64,000 bases of DNA from Thelephora terrestris (GCA_015956445.1 WIUZ02000010.1:558001-622000); one strand, 5' to 3'. Counted from the stretch's first letter, positions 23,450 to 34,959 are shown. Translations and numbers: made by a program. Notes: a model not told the origin generated them from the sequence alone.

Positions 23450-24312
23450 TGAGGTTTGCTGTCCTCAGTCCTCAGTCCTCATTCCTCCTCTTCGCTTTTC
23501 CTCCCCTTCGCAACCTTCGCAACCTCCTTCGGAACCTCCTCCTCTTCGGAACTTCTTCCTCTTCGCCGGAGCTTCCTATTCACCAGAGCTTCCTCTTTGC
23601 GAACTTCCTCTTCGCCGGTGCTTCCTCTCCTTCGCCGGAGCTTCCTCTCCTTCGCCGGAGCTTCCTCTCCTTCACCGGAGCTTCCTCTCCTTCACCGGAG
23701 CTTCCTCTCCTTCACCGGAGCTTCCTCTCCTTCACCGGAGCTTCCTCTCCTTCACCGGAGCTTCCTCTCCTTCACCGGAGCTTCCTCTTCTCCAGTCTTC
23801 CCCTATGACTTCGCCATTGCATCATAGGTCCCTATTTCGCAGTTTTCCTCCTTTCTTCTCTGGAACCTTCTCAGAGCAGACCCTAGTATATATATCCTGT
23901 ACTAGCTACTCTGGAGATCATTGCGCTCCATCCTATTGAAGTCCAGTCAGCCATGTTCCCCTCCTCCTAGTCTGAAGCTTTTGCTCTAGTCCCCTCGTCG
24001 TCCCCAGTGTCTTCTTGCTTTCCTCAGTGTCTTCCCCTGGTGTTCTCTGCTCCTCTCGTCGAATCTTCCCTTCGGAACCCCTCGGAACTCTTTCGGAACT
24101 CTCGCGATCTCTCTGCTTTTCTTGCTTTGTCTCTACCTCTCTTCTGGTATCTCCACCTTCGCGCTTTCTTCGCAACTGTTCCCCAGTCGCTGCTTGGAGT
24201 TCCTTGACACTGTACAACCTAGGACCCACCTTCACAGGAACTCTCTGGGCCTTGATCCTCTGCCACCACGGAGGTCCCCTAGAGGAACCCCAGTTCACCG
24301 TGTCATTAAGCA
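23450..24312. mobile_element. Pyrimidine-rich insertion in the WD40 region (boundaries approximate)
   Basis: WD40 coding sequence stops at about 23449 and resumes at about 24316. Between them lies C/T-rich DNA that codes for nothing recognisable, with a 20-bp tandem repeat and a TATATATCC box at about 23888. The sequence style resembles the 1.1-kb insertion at 24802-25916, so it may be another solo LTR. I could not find a convincing TSD, so both edges are uncertain by tens of bases. Confidence 0.5.
23621..23780 (+). repeat. Eight-copy 20-bp tandem repeat
   Basis: Unit CTTCCTCTCCTTCRCCGGAG repeats eight times with only a G/A change at one position. The first two units have G and the rest A, so the A-type units amplified last. 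A degenerate unit precedes it at 23601. Confidence 0.9.
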
Positions 24313-24801
24313 ACAGGAATCAATAGAATATGTTACATTTTACCCCACCAACCCCCAATGCCTCATATCTATATCTGGTCGCAAAATTTGGCAATGGAAT
24401 ACCAATGGTCAGCAGAGTGGAAAAACATATGATGGTTCTTGCTTTGCTTTCTCCCCAGATGGCACTGAGTGTGTTTTGTGCAATGGAAATGTAGTCACAA
24501 TCCAGCACTCCAATACCGGAAAAACTAGAGCTGAATTCTGTGTAGCCAAGGGTTCTGCTGAAAGATGCTGATTCTCCCCTGATGGCAGGCTTGCTGCAGT
24601 TGGTACAGACACTTGTCTTTATGTATGGGACATCACCAGCCAAAATTCTCACCCCATGGAGCAATTTCATCTACCAGCTAGCCTTAAAGACCTGGCATTC
24701 TCTGCACCCTCTGTGTCAGGGCCACTCTACCCCAACAACTACCAGTGCACTGAGCTGACTTTGCAGAGTACTCACTAGTCCAACTAGCTGTGAGAGAATG
24801 G

Positions 24802-25916
24802 TGTTGCGACGTCGAAATTTTCAATCTCCGATTCCTTCCTATTGGTTGTTCAACTCCATTGAGTTCCGGACTCTTCTTGGCCTCGCGACTGCCTCGAGGC
24901 AACCTTCACCCTGATCACCGGACCGCCTCTATTGTTCCTCAGACGTTCTTCCCCACTTCGCACCTCCTCTCGGGAACCCTGTTTTGAATCCTCGCGTTCT
25001 GCCATCTGCCACACGCTATCCGACCCTCCGGAACTCTGATATCCCCAATGCCTCGTTCCCCTCACCTTTCAACCTCGTTTCGACTCTCGTTCTAGCCCTT
25101 CGCCATCGCTATCTATTGTTAGCAATTCCTCCCGCCATCGATCTCCGGTTATCCCATCGTTCTGCGCTCTCGTCCCCACGATTCCTTATCGATCGGAACT
25201 TCCCGGTCGATCAATCAGTTCCATTCCCCGCACTGTTCTGTTCTCCGGGCATTTGCCTCCGTTGCTATCTTCCGCTCTCGATTCCTGTTCCCCTGCGTTT
25301 TCTCCTTTATGACACGGCTTCCTCTTGTGCCGTCGTCACCCCTTCGTCATCGTCCCTGTAGTTACTCAGCCTTCGTCATTGTTCCCCCCTAGTAGTTACC
25401 CCTCTTACCTAGCTCCTCTTAGTTTCGCTTTTCCGTTCCCTTCTCTCTCCCAGACTATCTCGACACTGCCTATTTGGGAGAGTCTTCGGTTTCCTTTATA
25501 TACTGTGTCTTAGATAACCTGGAATGCATCGACTTAGATCCCCCAGTTCAGTTTCAGTCCGAGTTCTCCAGTTCTCCGGTTCGCTCTCCAGTTCTCAAGT
25601 CAAGTTCTTGGCTTCTCTGTGTCTTATCTCTGGCTCCTACCAAAGCCTACCTCAGCTACCTTACGACTTCGCGGTGATTCTCTATCGCAACTCTCCGCAA
25701 CCTTGGTTCCTATCTCCCTCTGCTTTGTCTCGAATCTCGCGCTTTACTCTAGTCGTCGCGGTCTTCCCCGGCGATTCTCCAGACATCTTCGGGCATCTCT
25801 GAGCAGATCTTCTGTTCCGGTGGTCGTACAGAACTCAACACTCAACTGGTACCCACCTCAACTGCTTGTACACTCTTTTTAGGGTATCCGACTACCCGGA
25901 GTGTTCAGCAAGTTCA
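24802..25916. mobile_element. Possible 1.1-kb solo LTR nested in copy Y
   Basis: Sequence absent from copy X. It has TG..CA ends (TGTTGCGACG, GCAAGTTCA) and a 4-bp duplication that differs by one transition (ATGG at 24798, ACGG at 25917). A CTTTATATACTG box lies near 25495. No coding content recognised. Confidence 0.5.
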
Positions 25917-26975
25917 ACGGTCACGTCTCTATTCTTCCGGTAGGTTGTCCGAGGTCACTACAAGTCAGGTTGAAATCCTAAAGGGAAACCCAACCTAAAC
26001 CATGCGTTGCTCAGTTTATCCAACAAGGGTTTATCCCTACAACAGGATTGATGACTCCACCAGGTGATCGACTGAACACTCGAGGTGTTCTATAAGATGA
26101 ACGCTGGGGTTCTATAGTTACAAGGTGCAGTTGACGCGCAGAGTGGGAGGGAGAGCAGATGGTGGATGTCTTGGGTTCAAACAGAAAACTCTGACTTGTC
26201 CTTAACTGCAACTGGGCTGAGAAGGGCAGAGGATTTCCTGAGGTAACAAAACTAAGGTACTATGATACAGCCACAGTTGCTACTTATACTAAGGGAGTGG
26301 CCATGACGTCAGTAACCCTAATATACCCTTATCAAGACAGAACAAAGGGAGATAAGGAGTGTGAGAACGCTAAGTAAGGGAAGCGAACAAATATGACGCG
26401 TGGGAGAATAAAGGACAAAGGGCCTTACTAGCGTGTGAAGGAGTGCATAAGAGACAACAATAGTCCGCATGAAACATAGGGGTAAAGATAACACTAGTCC
26501 TAAAAGAAAGAGGGGCATGGGGTCATGAAAGTTTGTACCTGGGAATCACACCCAAGGGTCAGGTGAGAATCTTCTTGGATGCTTCTTTTAGAGAGGCCAA
26601 AGATAGAGACCATGCATCATCCCTTGTTGTCTGTAGGCAGTAACAGCATCACGGACTAGTGGCAACCTCAACGTACGTCCGAACATGAGGAGGTTGGGCC
26701 TAGACTCATGGGACATGAGGGATTACAGATTCGCCGGTGTTTCACGCTAACGGCTACTTCCACATTTGCTTGGCTAACCAAGAGGAGTCTAAGGCACTCC
26801 TTCCGAATAACAGCAATTCCTTCCTCCGGTTAGGAGACTGTGATGTGACTGTCCACGTGTGTGATCAGGGTCCAGGGTGGGTTGTTATCGTGATGTCATA
26901 AATGAGTCATCAGGGTCGTAAAGGGGTTCGTAAAGGGGTCGTCAAGGTCATGAGACCTATTTTTAGTGCACGCGT

Positions 26976-28672
26976 TGTTGGGTTCGTGGGGAGTGTAGTG
27001 TTATTTTCTATACAGAAGATAACTAACACCCTTTGGTTTGCTTAGAGACTAGAGTATAGAAACCAAGCAGGCTGGTTGATTAGTCAATGAACTCAACTAA
27101 CAACTCCACAGGGTAGAGCGGGGTTCCTCTTTCCGGCTCTTGGTCCTGATGAGTTCGCTGGGGATCTACTAGTAGTGTGTCCCTCAGTAATTATTCCAGG
27201 GAATCAGTAATGTTATCACTCAGGGGCTCTGTACACTCTGATTAGACACCTAAATTCACTGTGGAAATCTGTGTTCTGATAGGAATGGAGTTCCTGACTC
27301 AAGGATGGACCTTGAGGCTGTGCTTGAGGCTGTGTAATAGTCCTGTGCTTAGGCTGTACCTAAAGCTGTGTTGAGGCTGTGTCGTAAAGCTAAACCAAAT
27401 AAGGAAGGTGTACGCTGAAGAGCCGGTATCGGGGGAGTGGGGAAAAGGGTAGGCAGAGGACCGGCTCGAAATGCGAGAGTTCCGAGGGCGCGTCGATGAC
27501 TTTGCCGTAGGGACAAGCAACTATTGAGAGTGAGAACTGGGTGTGGAAACTGCGGGACTTGAGACTTAAACTGACTTGACTTGACTCGACTTGACTCGAC
27601 TCGACGAAGGGGGGAAAACCGAAACTGCATTCTCGTGTGTAATACAGGAATTATATACGTGTCTAATGTGAATGTGTGATATGGGACGAGGTGAAGGGGG
27701 GGATCTGTGCTACTCGAAGATGCCTTTCCATCCATAACCCATGTGGATGTGTCACAACGCTTACACCTGAGGCTGTGCTTGATATGTCATAAAAGTGACA
27801 AGATATGTTGTAGAGCTTATAGAGGTATGTCAGATACCTTAAACTTGCTACAGATGACACCTAGTACGTCAAACAAATATAACTTCAAATAAACTTGGGA
27901 TAAAACGGTATGTCATAGAATATGTCGGAGACCTTTGTGGTACTTGCTAAATCTGGCTGTTACCTAGACAATCACTCTTCTGAGGTGGAGGGCTATCTGC
28001 CTAAAGTATCAGACTTCAGCAATACAGACACCAAAAACTCCGACGTCACAAGTGTGCTAGGCCTACTCAGTACTTCTGACTTAGTGCTTCTTCACACAGA
28101 GGATGAGGCTGAAAGTGGTATGTAATTACTCAAAATCACTCAACCAATCAGTCCTAAGGGGTAGGGGGTAGATGCAAAGTTGTGGGGGGGAAAACTAGCA
28201 AAGAGAGCCTCAGTCTAGGTGAAGACTGAGCTGTTGGTGATTCTCCCTGAGCAGTGGGTGAACTGATTGTCCCTTAGAAGTGTGGTTGAGGTCTATATAT
28301 ACTAATTTACAGGAGAATGTCCCAGAACATTCCAACGCATTCCACATTATTCCATAACATTCCATCATGTTCCATGGCATTCTGTCTTGTTCCTTTGGGT
28401 GACAAGTGGTCACATCTGTGACATTCCGTCACCTTCTAGAATGTTCCATTACCTTCTGATACGTTCCAGTGTTCTCCAGTAGGCTCCAAGGAATTCCATG
28501 ATTTCCCATGAATTTCCAGGCTTATCTTATCTCTTATCTTATCTATTTGTCCTTATCTTATCAAATGAATAAACAATCTTTTATCCATAGAATATTCTTC
28601 CTTGAGCTGTAAGTACACTATTAATTGTGCGAAAAATCGTAAATAAATCATGATTAATCCAGGGGTCCAACA
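26976..28672. mobile_element. Solo LTR, 1.7 kb, nested in copy Y
   Basis: Absent from copy X. Ends TGTTGGGTTC and GGTCCAACA (6-bp perfect terminal inversion), with a 4-bp flank GCGT/GCAT differing by one transition. The interior has a CTATATATACT box (about 28290), runs of TTCCA-containing repeats, a GACTTGACTCGACT microrepeat (about 27570-27605) and AATAAA near 28566, all consistent with an LTR. No protein-coding gene is evident. Confidence 0.65.
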
Positions 28673-28910
28673 GCATGTTCTAGGTGTTCCGGAACGGAGT
28701 TCTTCCAAGGTTGTCCCACGGGCCGAGGTGTCAGCTTGATGTAGTAAGCCAACGATGATGGTACAGGGGCGGAAGTTGATGTGACCCGGACCAATGAGGT
28801 GCATCGAGGTAGGTCACGTGAAGGATCACTGATCTAGGCTATAAGAAGGACATCTTCTTGGAGCCATCCTTGATCAGCAACACCAGCAACTTCCCCATCA
28901 TCTTACCAAC

Positions 28911-31144
28911 ATGTCTTTCCCAAACAACCACACCTACAAAGTCGCCAATGGTATCTCCACCATCTCCCGTATCGACCGCTGTGCCGCCAACCACAAGACC
29001 TACGCCAATGAGGCAGGGGTTCCCTACGCCACTGATGAACAGGTATGGGGTGGAACTAGAGCTTCTTGTGTTTGCCCTAACTCCTTCCCTAGGTAGAGGT
29101 TGTACATTCTTTGGCAGGATGTCAAACTAATGTCTTCTAGATCCTGGAAGTCGTCAAACAGGTGGACGCCGAACGTCTCAGGGAGACGATTCCACATTTG
29201 ATGGGGTTGACCTGGGACGATGAGCTCTGGGTCCGGTCCATGATCGCCGAGAAGGTGATCTTCCAAATGAGGGGTAGGTTCGGAGAACTGGAGCATCCCA
29301 TCAAAAAGGAGCTCTGGTACACCCTGCAGAGGGGTATCTACAATCAGGACCTGTTGGAGCATGGGGCAACCGTTCCTCGGGCCGTCCGCCACTCCACCGC
29401 TTCCACCACGCTGTTGTGGTCACTCGTTCAAGAGGGGGAAAGCCGGGTAGGTTTTCCGTTTGGATATTTGAGTATGACTCTCGACTAACCAAACTGCCTA
29501 GGTTGAACGGTTGGAGTGTGAGGTGAAGGAGGCAAAGGCCGATGTGCTTCGTTTATCCGCCGAGGGTCTCTTGATGAAGGAGACCATGGCCGAGTTCCAG
29601 AAGAAAACGAATGAGGCGTTGGAGGCAATGGTTGCTAACCATCAAGAGTTAGTCACTGGCCTGAAGGTTTGGGACAACAACATCCGGGGTGCCTTGGATG
29701 CGAGGGACGATTGCCTGGATAGGCATTCAAAGAATATCGGGGATGAAGGCAACAAGGTAGCTTTCCTCATCTCGAAGACAAAATGAGGGAAGCTGACTCT
29801 TTCTCACTGGGGGCAGGGGCGCCTGAAATCGGTGATTACATCTTGATTACATGATGAGTTCATGTGCACTTTTCAATAATTGTAAATGCCAATTCCAGGT
29901 TAATTACATTTCAAATGTTACCTTGACATGTAATTCAATTGTTGCCACCAACTCCATTTTAAATTTTCTCAAAATGTTCCCAAGCAATGTTTCCTGAATG
30001 TGCCCAGTGGGTACATTGTAAAAACATCTCATGTTTTTGAGCGCATTTAGATTACATCTCAGATGATTGAAGAACATGTTGACTACATTGCAGTATCATT
30101 TTTGCCAACGGGTAAAAAATATCCCAGTAACATTTTTTGAGAACATTTCAAATGGAATTGGTGGACATTGGCTAGATTACATGACAAGGTAACATTTGAA
30201 ATGTAATCAACGTGGAATCAGCAATTACAATTATTGAAAAGTGCACATGAACTCACCATGTAATCAAGATGTAATCACCAATTCCAGGTGCCCCTGCCCC
30301 CAGTGTCTAGATTGAGGAACTCAAGGAACTTGTGTCCGTGTTGACTGTGCAGGTCGAGTCCTTGCAGGACAAGACCTGCAATTGCAAGGAAGGGCCCATC
30401 TTGGTTGGACAGGGTACGGCCGATGTTCCGTTCGAGTTGGAGTACGCTGACAAGGTGGTACTCCCATTGCCTAACCCGTCATCCTACGCTACTCCTCCTG
30501 TAGAGAACGAGGCTCCCATCCCAACTCCGGCTCCGGCTTCTACTCTGGCCGAGTCCGACAAGGAGAACTGTAGGCGCTGTCCGCTGCAGCCGATCAGCCA
30601 GTTGGTGCCAATCGAGGACATGGTCATGGATCGGGCGGAAGATGCTCCGAGGGTTGCCAAGGTACGTCCGGTGATCAAGGGGCAGCGTTGTAAACACTCT
30701 CGACGCCGTCTTGCTCATCGTATGGCACCCTCGGCTAACCCTTACCCGCGTCCAGTTGAGTCGGATAGTGACGAGTCTGGTTGAGGTACAGGAAGACCGT
30801 TCCGATACCAGGTCAACCGTCCCAACCGACAGGTCGAGTCGGAGGTCCAGCTTAGGCACCTCACCAGACTCGCAGTACAGGATCCCGCCCAGGCCTCCGA
30901 TGAGGGAGACGGAGGGTCTCTCTTTGACTACGCCAACAGCACTGCCGAACAGTCACCCGGTGATGGAGATGTGGGACCAGGTGTTCCAAAGTTCAGTGAC
31001 ATCTGGGCAGCTGGTGGGACCCTATGAAGGAGTCTCTTCGTATCGACTTGAACTAGACGTTCAATTAAGCGCGGAGGATGGGGAAGCCATGTTCGGAGAG
31101 ATCCTTGCGTGGAGGGGCCGGTTCTTCAATCTCCAGGATGGACA
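28911..31144 (+). CDS. Unknown coiled-coil protein carried by family 1 element (copy Y)
   Basis: Homologue of the gene in copy X. It starts MSFPNNHTYKVANGISTI at 28911. Exon 2 begins ILEVVKQVDAERLRETIP (about 29145) and ends LLWSLVQEGESR before a GTAGGT donor. Exon 3 is a coiled coil (VERLECEVKEAKADVLRL, 29503-29756). Exon 4, from 30311, reads IEELKELVSVLTVQVESL, then TCNCKEG, a Pro-rich linker and SDKENCRRCPLQPISQL. The C-terminal exon (HPVMEMWDQVFQ, LSAEDGEAMFGEIL) is cut at 31144 by a CACTG element. The intron 29757-30310 contains a 501-bp MITE. The pattern of substitutions against copy X looks mostly silent or conservative, but I have not counted it. Confidence 0.55.
29805..30305. mobile_element. 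501-bp CACTG MITE inside an intron
   Basis: Perfectly recognisable TIRs (CACTGGGGGCAGGGGCGCCT at the left, its near complement at the right), with the 3-bp TSD TCT at 29802-29804 and 30306-30308. The right TSD copy plus AG recreates the TCTAG acceptor, so the host intron can still splice. The interior is AT-rich and self-complementary: AAGTGCACATGAACTC near one end mirrors the other. Confidence 0.88.
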
Positions 31145-31890
31145 CACTGGGGGCGGACCCCCAATTACCCAGCAGGCAAATGGTGAGTTCATTGTGGGTT
31201 TTGGAACAAAGTACCCGGCACAAGCCCACCAGGTTCATGGTGGTCACTTTTACAATTTAATTTTCAATTCACCCTACACAAAACCCAACGGACCCAGCTC
31301 AGTAACTTTATGTATGTACAACCAATTTACCCTATTCAATACCCAGTAGGTACCATTTACAAAATACCCCCGAAATCACCCAGTGAGTATGTCAGTGGTC
31401 GAATTTGCAAGTACATTGACAAATTACCTGCAAGGTACATCCCTAATGCCCTTTTGACAAATGCGGCAGGTTCTGCCTGTGTACATACTGAGCTTTATTA
31501 AAAAGTACCCCACATTGCGCCCACGCCGAATCCAGCGGACCTGTGAAGATTATTTTACGAAAGTGGCCCCAATGGACACCCGGGAGAACCTGCCGTGCAC
31601 TTGATGAACGGACACCACGTGTTCGGTTTCAAAGTACCCGGTGATGCGCGCAACCCGGAACCGTCAGCGTACTTTGAGATCACTTTTTCCAAGAACCCAT
31701 CAATTTACACGAGGCGAGACCCGCGTCGTTCGGCATGGGTCCTTTCATAAAGTGCCCCGTTGTCTACTCACCGGGTATTTTGCAGCGTTTCCTTTTATAA
31801 TTTTCCCGCATAATATACCCATCAGTTTATGTAAATATCTTTTTTATAATGTACACAGTATTTACGCCGCGGGTCTGGGTTGGGCAAATC
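31145..31890. mobile_element. CACTG-type element, left end only
   Basis: Starts CACTGGGGGCGGACCCCCAA at 31145 inside the family 1 copy Y gene (host sequence GGATGGACA precedes it, as in copy X). Interior short motifs (ACCCAGTR, AAAGTACCC) match the 12188 element. No right TIR was found, so the far edge is an estimate and the element may be truncated or rearranged. Confidence 0.5.
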
Positions 31891-32744
31891 GCGACCCGAA
31901 AATAACATCAGAAACGCGAATCGAAAGTATTCGGGTTCGCGTTCCCAGTCCGGTCGTCGGTCTAGTTGGAGTCGTGTTTGTGGTTGTGTCGTTGGTCGTT
32001 GGCGACGTCTGGCGGATTCTGATAAGGGTTGAGGGTTTCGTCGGCGGTCGGTCTTACCCCTCGATAGAAATGAAAGTTATAATGCACGTCTATGGAAATT
32101 TTACAAAAATATATGGGCGCGATTGGATGGAACGGTGGACGACGGCTGAGCCGAGATCATCGGTAGGGGAGGGAAGCGGACCGGAAGGTGTGTTTCATGG
32201 GGAGGGGGGGTGAATGCTGGTGGAGGCGGTCTCGAGATCTGCGACATTGCAAGGAGAGCGCTAAGTAAGGTATTAGATTGGAGACATGCGAAAGGCGAAG
32301 ATGACTTTACATACCAAAAACGAATCATTAGAGCACAGCGCGAATCCTAGCGGTCGAGTGATGTTCCGACGACTGCCGCGTAAACCGCAAAATGATCTCG
32401 GCGTCTTCGTAGGGTTCTAACACGGTCGTGTGAGGTGGTATCAGTGATATCCCTGGGAAGGTAGACCCGCTCGAGGGCGGGATGCAGATCGGATGATTCT
32501 GCAGCGCGTGGTGGGGTTGGGGGGAAGCAAATCACCGCTGATGCGTGCGCGGATAGCCTGAGACCTCGCAGCACTGGAGCATGCCGGTGAAAGAGAGTAT
32601 GGGGGAGGCAAAAGCGGGGTAGGAGCGAGAAGGCAGCGAGATCAGCAAATATCGGGTGACACGAGGGCGGTGAAAAATAGCGACTTCACCTTTAGCCATC
32701 GCCAAAGCAAGAGCCCGACCTTCTTGAACGTCACACCCCCAATC

Positions 32745-33050
32745 CCCTCCAATCGCGCGCGAGTCCTGGGTAAAGTAGGAAGAGCTATGTTTGGAGTGCG
32801 AAATCTCCCCGCGGTAAGTCGCCGATTCCCAGATATCTCGTAGTTCATACCCTATCATGGGTAATGAGCCAGAGGAGATGTATCGGATGCCGCGGCAGGG
32901 GTGGGATCTTTTGAACGCAGCCTCCACGACCTGAGTAGATGGGGGGGGGGGGGGGGGGGGGGGGTTGCAACGGTCGGTCGGTCGACCTTATCTGAACGTG
33001 ATGGGGCCGTTGCCAAACACGGCCAAACAATCAAATCGCGGATCGAGAAG
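32745..33050 (+). repeat. Dispersed ~0.3-kb repeat, copy 1
   Basis: Shares GTAAGTCGCCGATTC and TGATGGGGCCGTTGCCAAAC, followed by ACACGGCCAAACAATC, with two later copies. It includes the G24 run. No terminal inverted repeats or TSD were recognised; it could be a SINE-like or degenerate MITE sequence. Confidence 0.65.
32941..32964 (+). repeat. 24-base G homopolymer
   Basis: An uninterrupted run of 24 G inside copy 1 of the dispersed repeat. The other copies have only 6 G at about the same place, so the run expanded locally or is a sequencing artefact. Confidence 0.9.
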
Positions 33051-34959
33051 GGGGACTACAATTCTAGCGCTTCGTATATTGAACGGGATGCATCATATAC
33101 GCTATTGAATGGACCAAGGGAAACAGTATGGCTCGGGGGTTTACTAAGAGTGCAGGGCGACGAGGCTAAGCAGAAGTAGGATTAGACCTAGGTGAATCTA
33201 CTACAGGACAACTCCAGCCTCCGGCGAGATGGCGGTGAGTCGTCAGTGGAGGAGGTTCAGCGCCAGGCACCTGAGAATAAAACCGTATGAGTTTCGTGAG
33301 CGGAAGACCAAGACGAAGAGGCAGACCTACATTCGCACATCACCAGAGTTTATTCCGTCGAGGAATGGATACAGGTTGAACCTCGTTGGAGAACGAACAG
33401 GGTGCAGGAAACCCATCGGCTTTTCCACGAGTAACGAGATCGTGGAACGAAGACTTCGAGGGTCCATCGGGATGGGCGTGGAAAAGGATCGCGAGCGACA
33501 ACAGAAGCCACCCCAGCCAAGTGTGACTCCGCGTATGAGGAATGGTCGGATATAGCAGTGGAGATGGCGCTCGCGAACCCGTAGAGTCTGCATTTGAATA
33601 GAGGGTCAGTAGAGATACGAGGGAGGAGTGGTTGATGGTTTTACTATACCGGAGGCTGCAACTGTTGGAACAAGTGTCAGATACCTTCTGGATTGGAAAG
33701 AAGGAAGGAACGTACGCATTGCGAACGGTTTCGCCCTCGTCGGCCTTGCGCCATAGGGGAGTCGCAGTCGCGTGGCAGTTGTCGCGTTGAGGGAAACCGC
33801 GACAGTCGATGTTTGGGTCGACGCGGTCGGTTGACCGGTGGTAACCGAGTGGTCTTCTCTGTGCTAAGAAGGGTGTATCGAGCCAGCTGCTGGTGAGACT
33901 CCCATGTGGGGCGTTGGAAGACCGGGCATTTTGCGTCTTGACGCTCCAGGAAGACCTCTCGTTCGCCTTGGTTTCGGCAGTAGAGAGGGGAGGGAGCTCA
34001 TCCGTGGTAGGAGTGAGGCGGATCGAGGAATACACGTCGGAGAAGAGAGAGGCGGTCGGGGAGGCAACAGGCTTCATGTCGACGACTTCAGACTGGAAGC
34101 AATCGCGAAGGCTGGTAGCTGGAGACCGGGGACCAGGGAATCAGACTGTTGGAGGAATTCATCAAGGGGCCACTCGATTGTCGGGCGGACGTCAAAAGGT
34201 TGGCGTGATCTTTCCACAGGGCTGTCAGGATTGGCACAGGATGGAGGAGGATGGAAGAGGTAACGAGGATCGAGAACGTTAGAGAGGGGAGGGAAGCGGG
34301 GGACTAGCCACTCCGGTGGACGACTGGCTTAGCGGTGTTGGATGTTTTGGGGCCGCGCTGGATCGAGGGAGACCTCTCATTCGTAGCACCTTTGACGGCA
34401 GCGGGGTTGGTAGGCATGTTGAGGCCTGCGGAGGCTAGCCTCGCGGTTGAGACCTTGAAATTGCGCTGCCGCCGGGTGGCGTTTGCGAAAGGGTAGATGC
34501 AGATTAATACTTCGGTGTTTAACCAGCGCGTTCATGGGACCGACGAAGATGTATTTCTTGGAACCGGTTGCTGGAGGGCTCGAAAAAGCGTTGGCGTTGG
34601 CGAGGGGTTTCCACTAGGGCTTTCCCGGCTCCGGTAAGAACCCTGCTTTGAGTTCAAAGACGGCCTCAACGCCATGCCTTGTGTCGTTTCAAGAAGACGA
34701 GCTTGAGTCAAAATTATCCCTGCATGAGGTCGACGCCCATACCAACGGCGTGCGTCCTTCTCAGCGACGGGTTGCTGGATCATATCAGTGGGATCGTAGC
34801 GTTTCAACCCGGGAGCCTCAAGGCCGATAACCTCGAGTTCAATGTTGTTGCTGCAAAGCTATGAATCAGCCGATGTAAGCGATTATGTGGGAGAGCGTTA
34901 CCTGCCTTCTCTTTCTCTTTACCACCCCTTTTGAGCACCACAATCCCAAACGTAGCCCC

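Larger units (their letters stand above)
11560..24713 (+). pseudogene. NACHT-WD40 STAND (NLR-like) receptor gene broken by mobile elements
   Basis: One receptor gene whose pieces lie between insertions. The N-terminal fungal STAND region runs 11560-12187 (KTILRGVRDSADAFVPLKSV). It resumes after the first insertion with KLEAVREHLELLAEQ (16363-16501) and exon 16553-16597. NACHT follows: Walker A GLAGTGKST (about 19094-19120) and Walker B IIIDALDECKDEEP after 21646. The winged-helix-like region contains RPFHKSFPDFL. WD40 blades occur at 22838-23449 (SGSSDKTVKVWDVQTGG) and about 24316-24713 (FSPDG, LYVWDI). Coding frame is continuous across the element at 16660 and the element at 19352 once a TSD copy is set aside. 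In-frame stops occur at 21805 (TGA), 22786 (TAA, just before a GTAAGT donor) and 24569 (TGA). The WD40 C-terminus is lost where the 24714 element begins. Such proteins are proposed non-self/heterokaryon-incompatibility sensors. This allele is not functional as it stands. Confidence 0.85.
24714..31144 (+). mobile_element. Second copy (Y) of the 3.3-kb TG..CA element, interrupted by later insertions
   Basis: Starts TGTCAGGGCCACTCTACCCC, the reverse complement of the right end of copy X, and can be followed in pieces: 24714-24801, 25917-26975, 28673-29804 and 30306-31144. The interruptions are at 24802-25916, 26976-28672 and 29805-30305. At 31145 a CACTG-type element end takes over, and the expected CCATGTTCCTGACA end was not found. 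It cuts the NACHT receptor inside the last visible WD40 blade. Confidence 0.75.

Noticed and set aside
23421-23939. Long open frames over the 20-bp repeat
   Set aside because: They are translations of the tandem repeat and open only because the unit has no stop codon in those frames.
23450-24312. A 4-bp RTAG duplication as the TSD of the pyrimidine-rich insertion
   Set aside because: It would put the receptor out of frame and would leave non-WD40 sequence outside the element; edges left approximate.
31641-32213. 190-residue frame near the CACTG element
   Set aside because: Crosses from element sequence into unrelated DNA, no motif, biased composition.
33340-34077. 245-residue minus-strand frame
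   Set aside because: Long frame in GC-rich DNA with an equally open opposite strand, no domain or splice logic; kept as unannotated.
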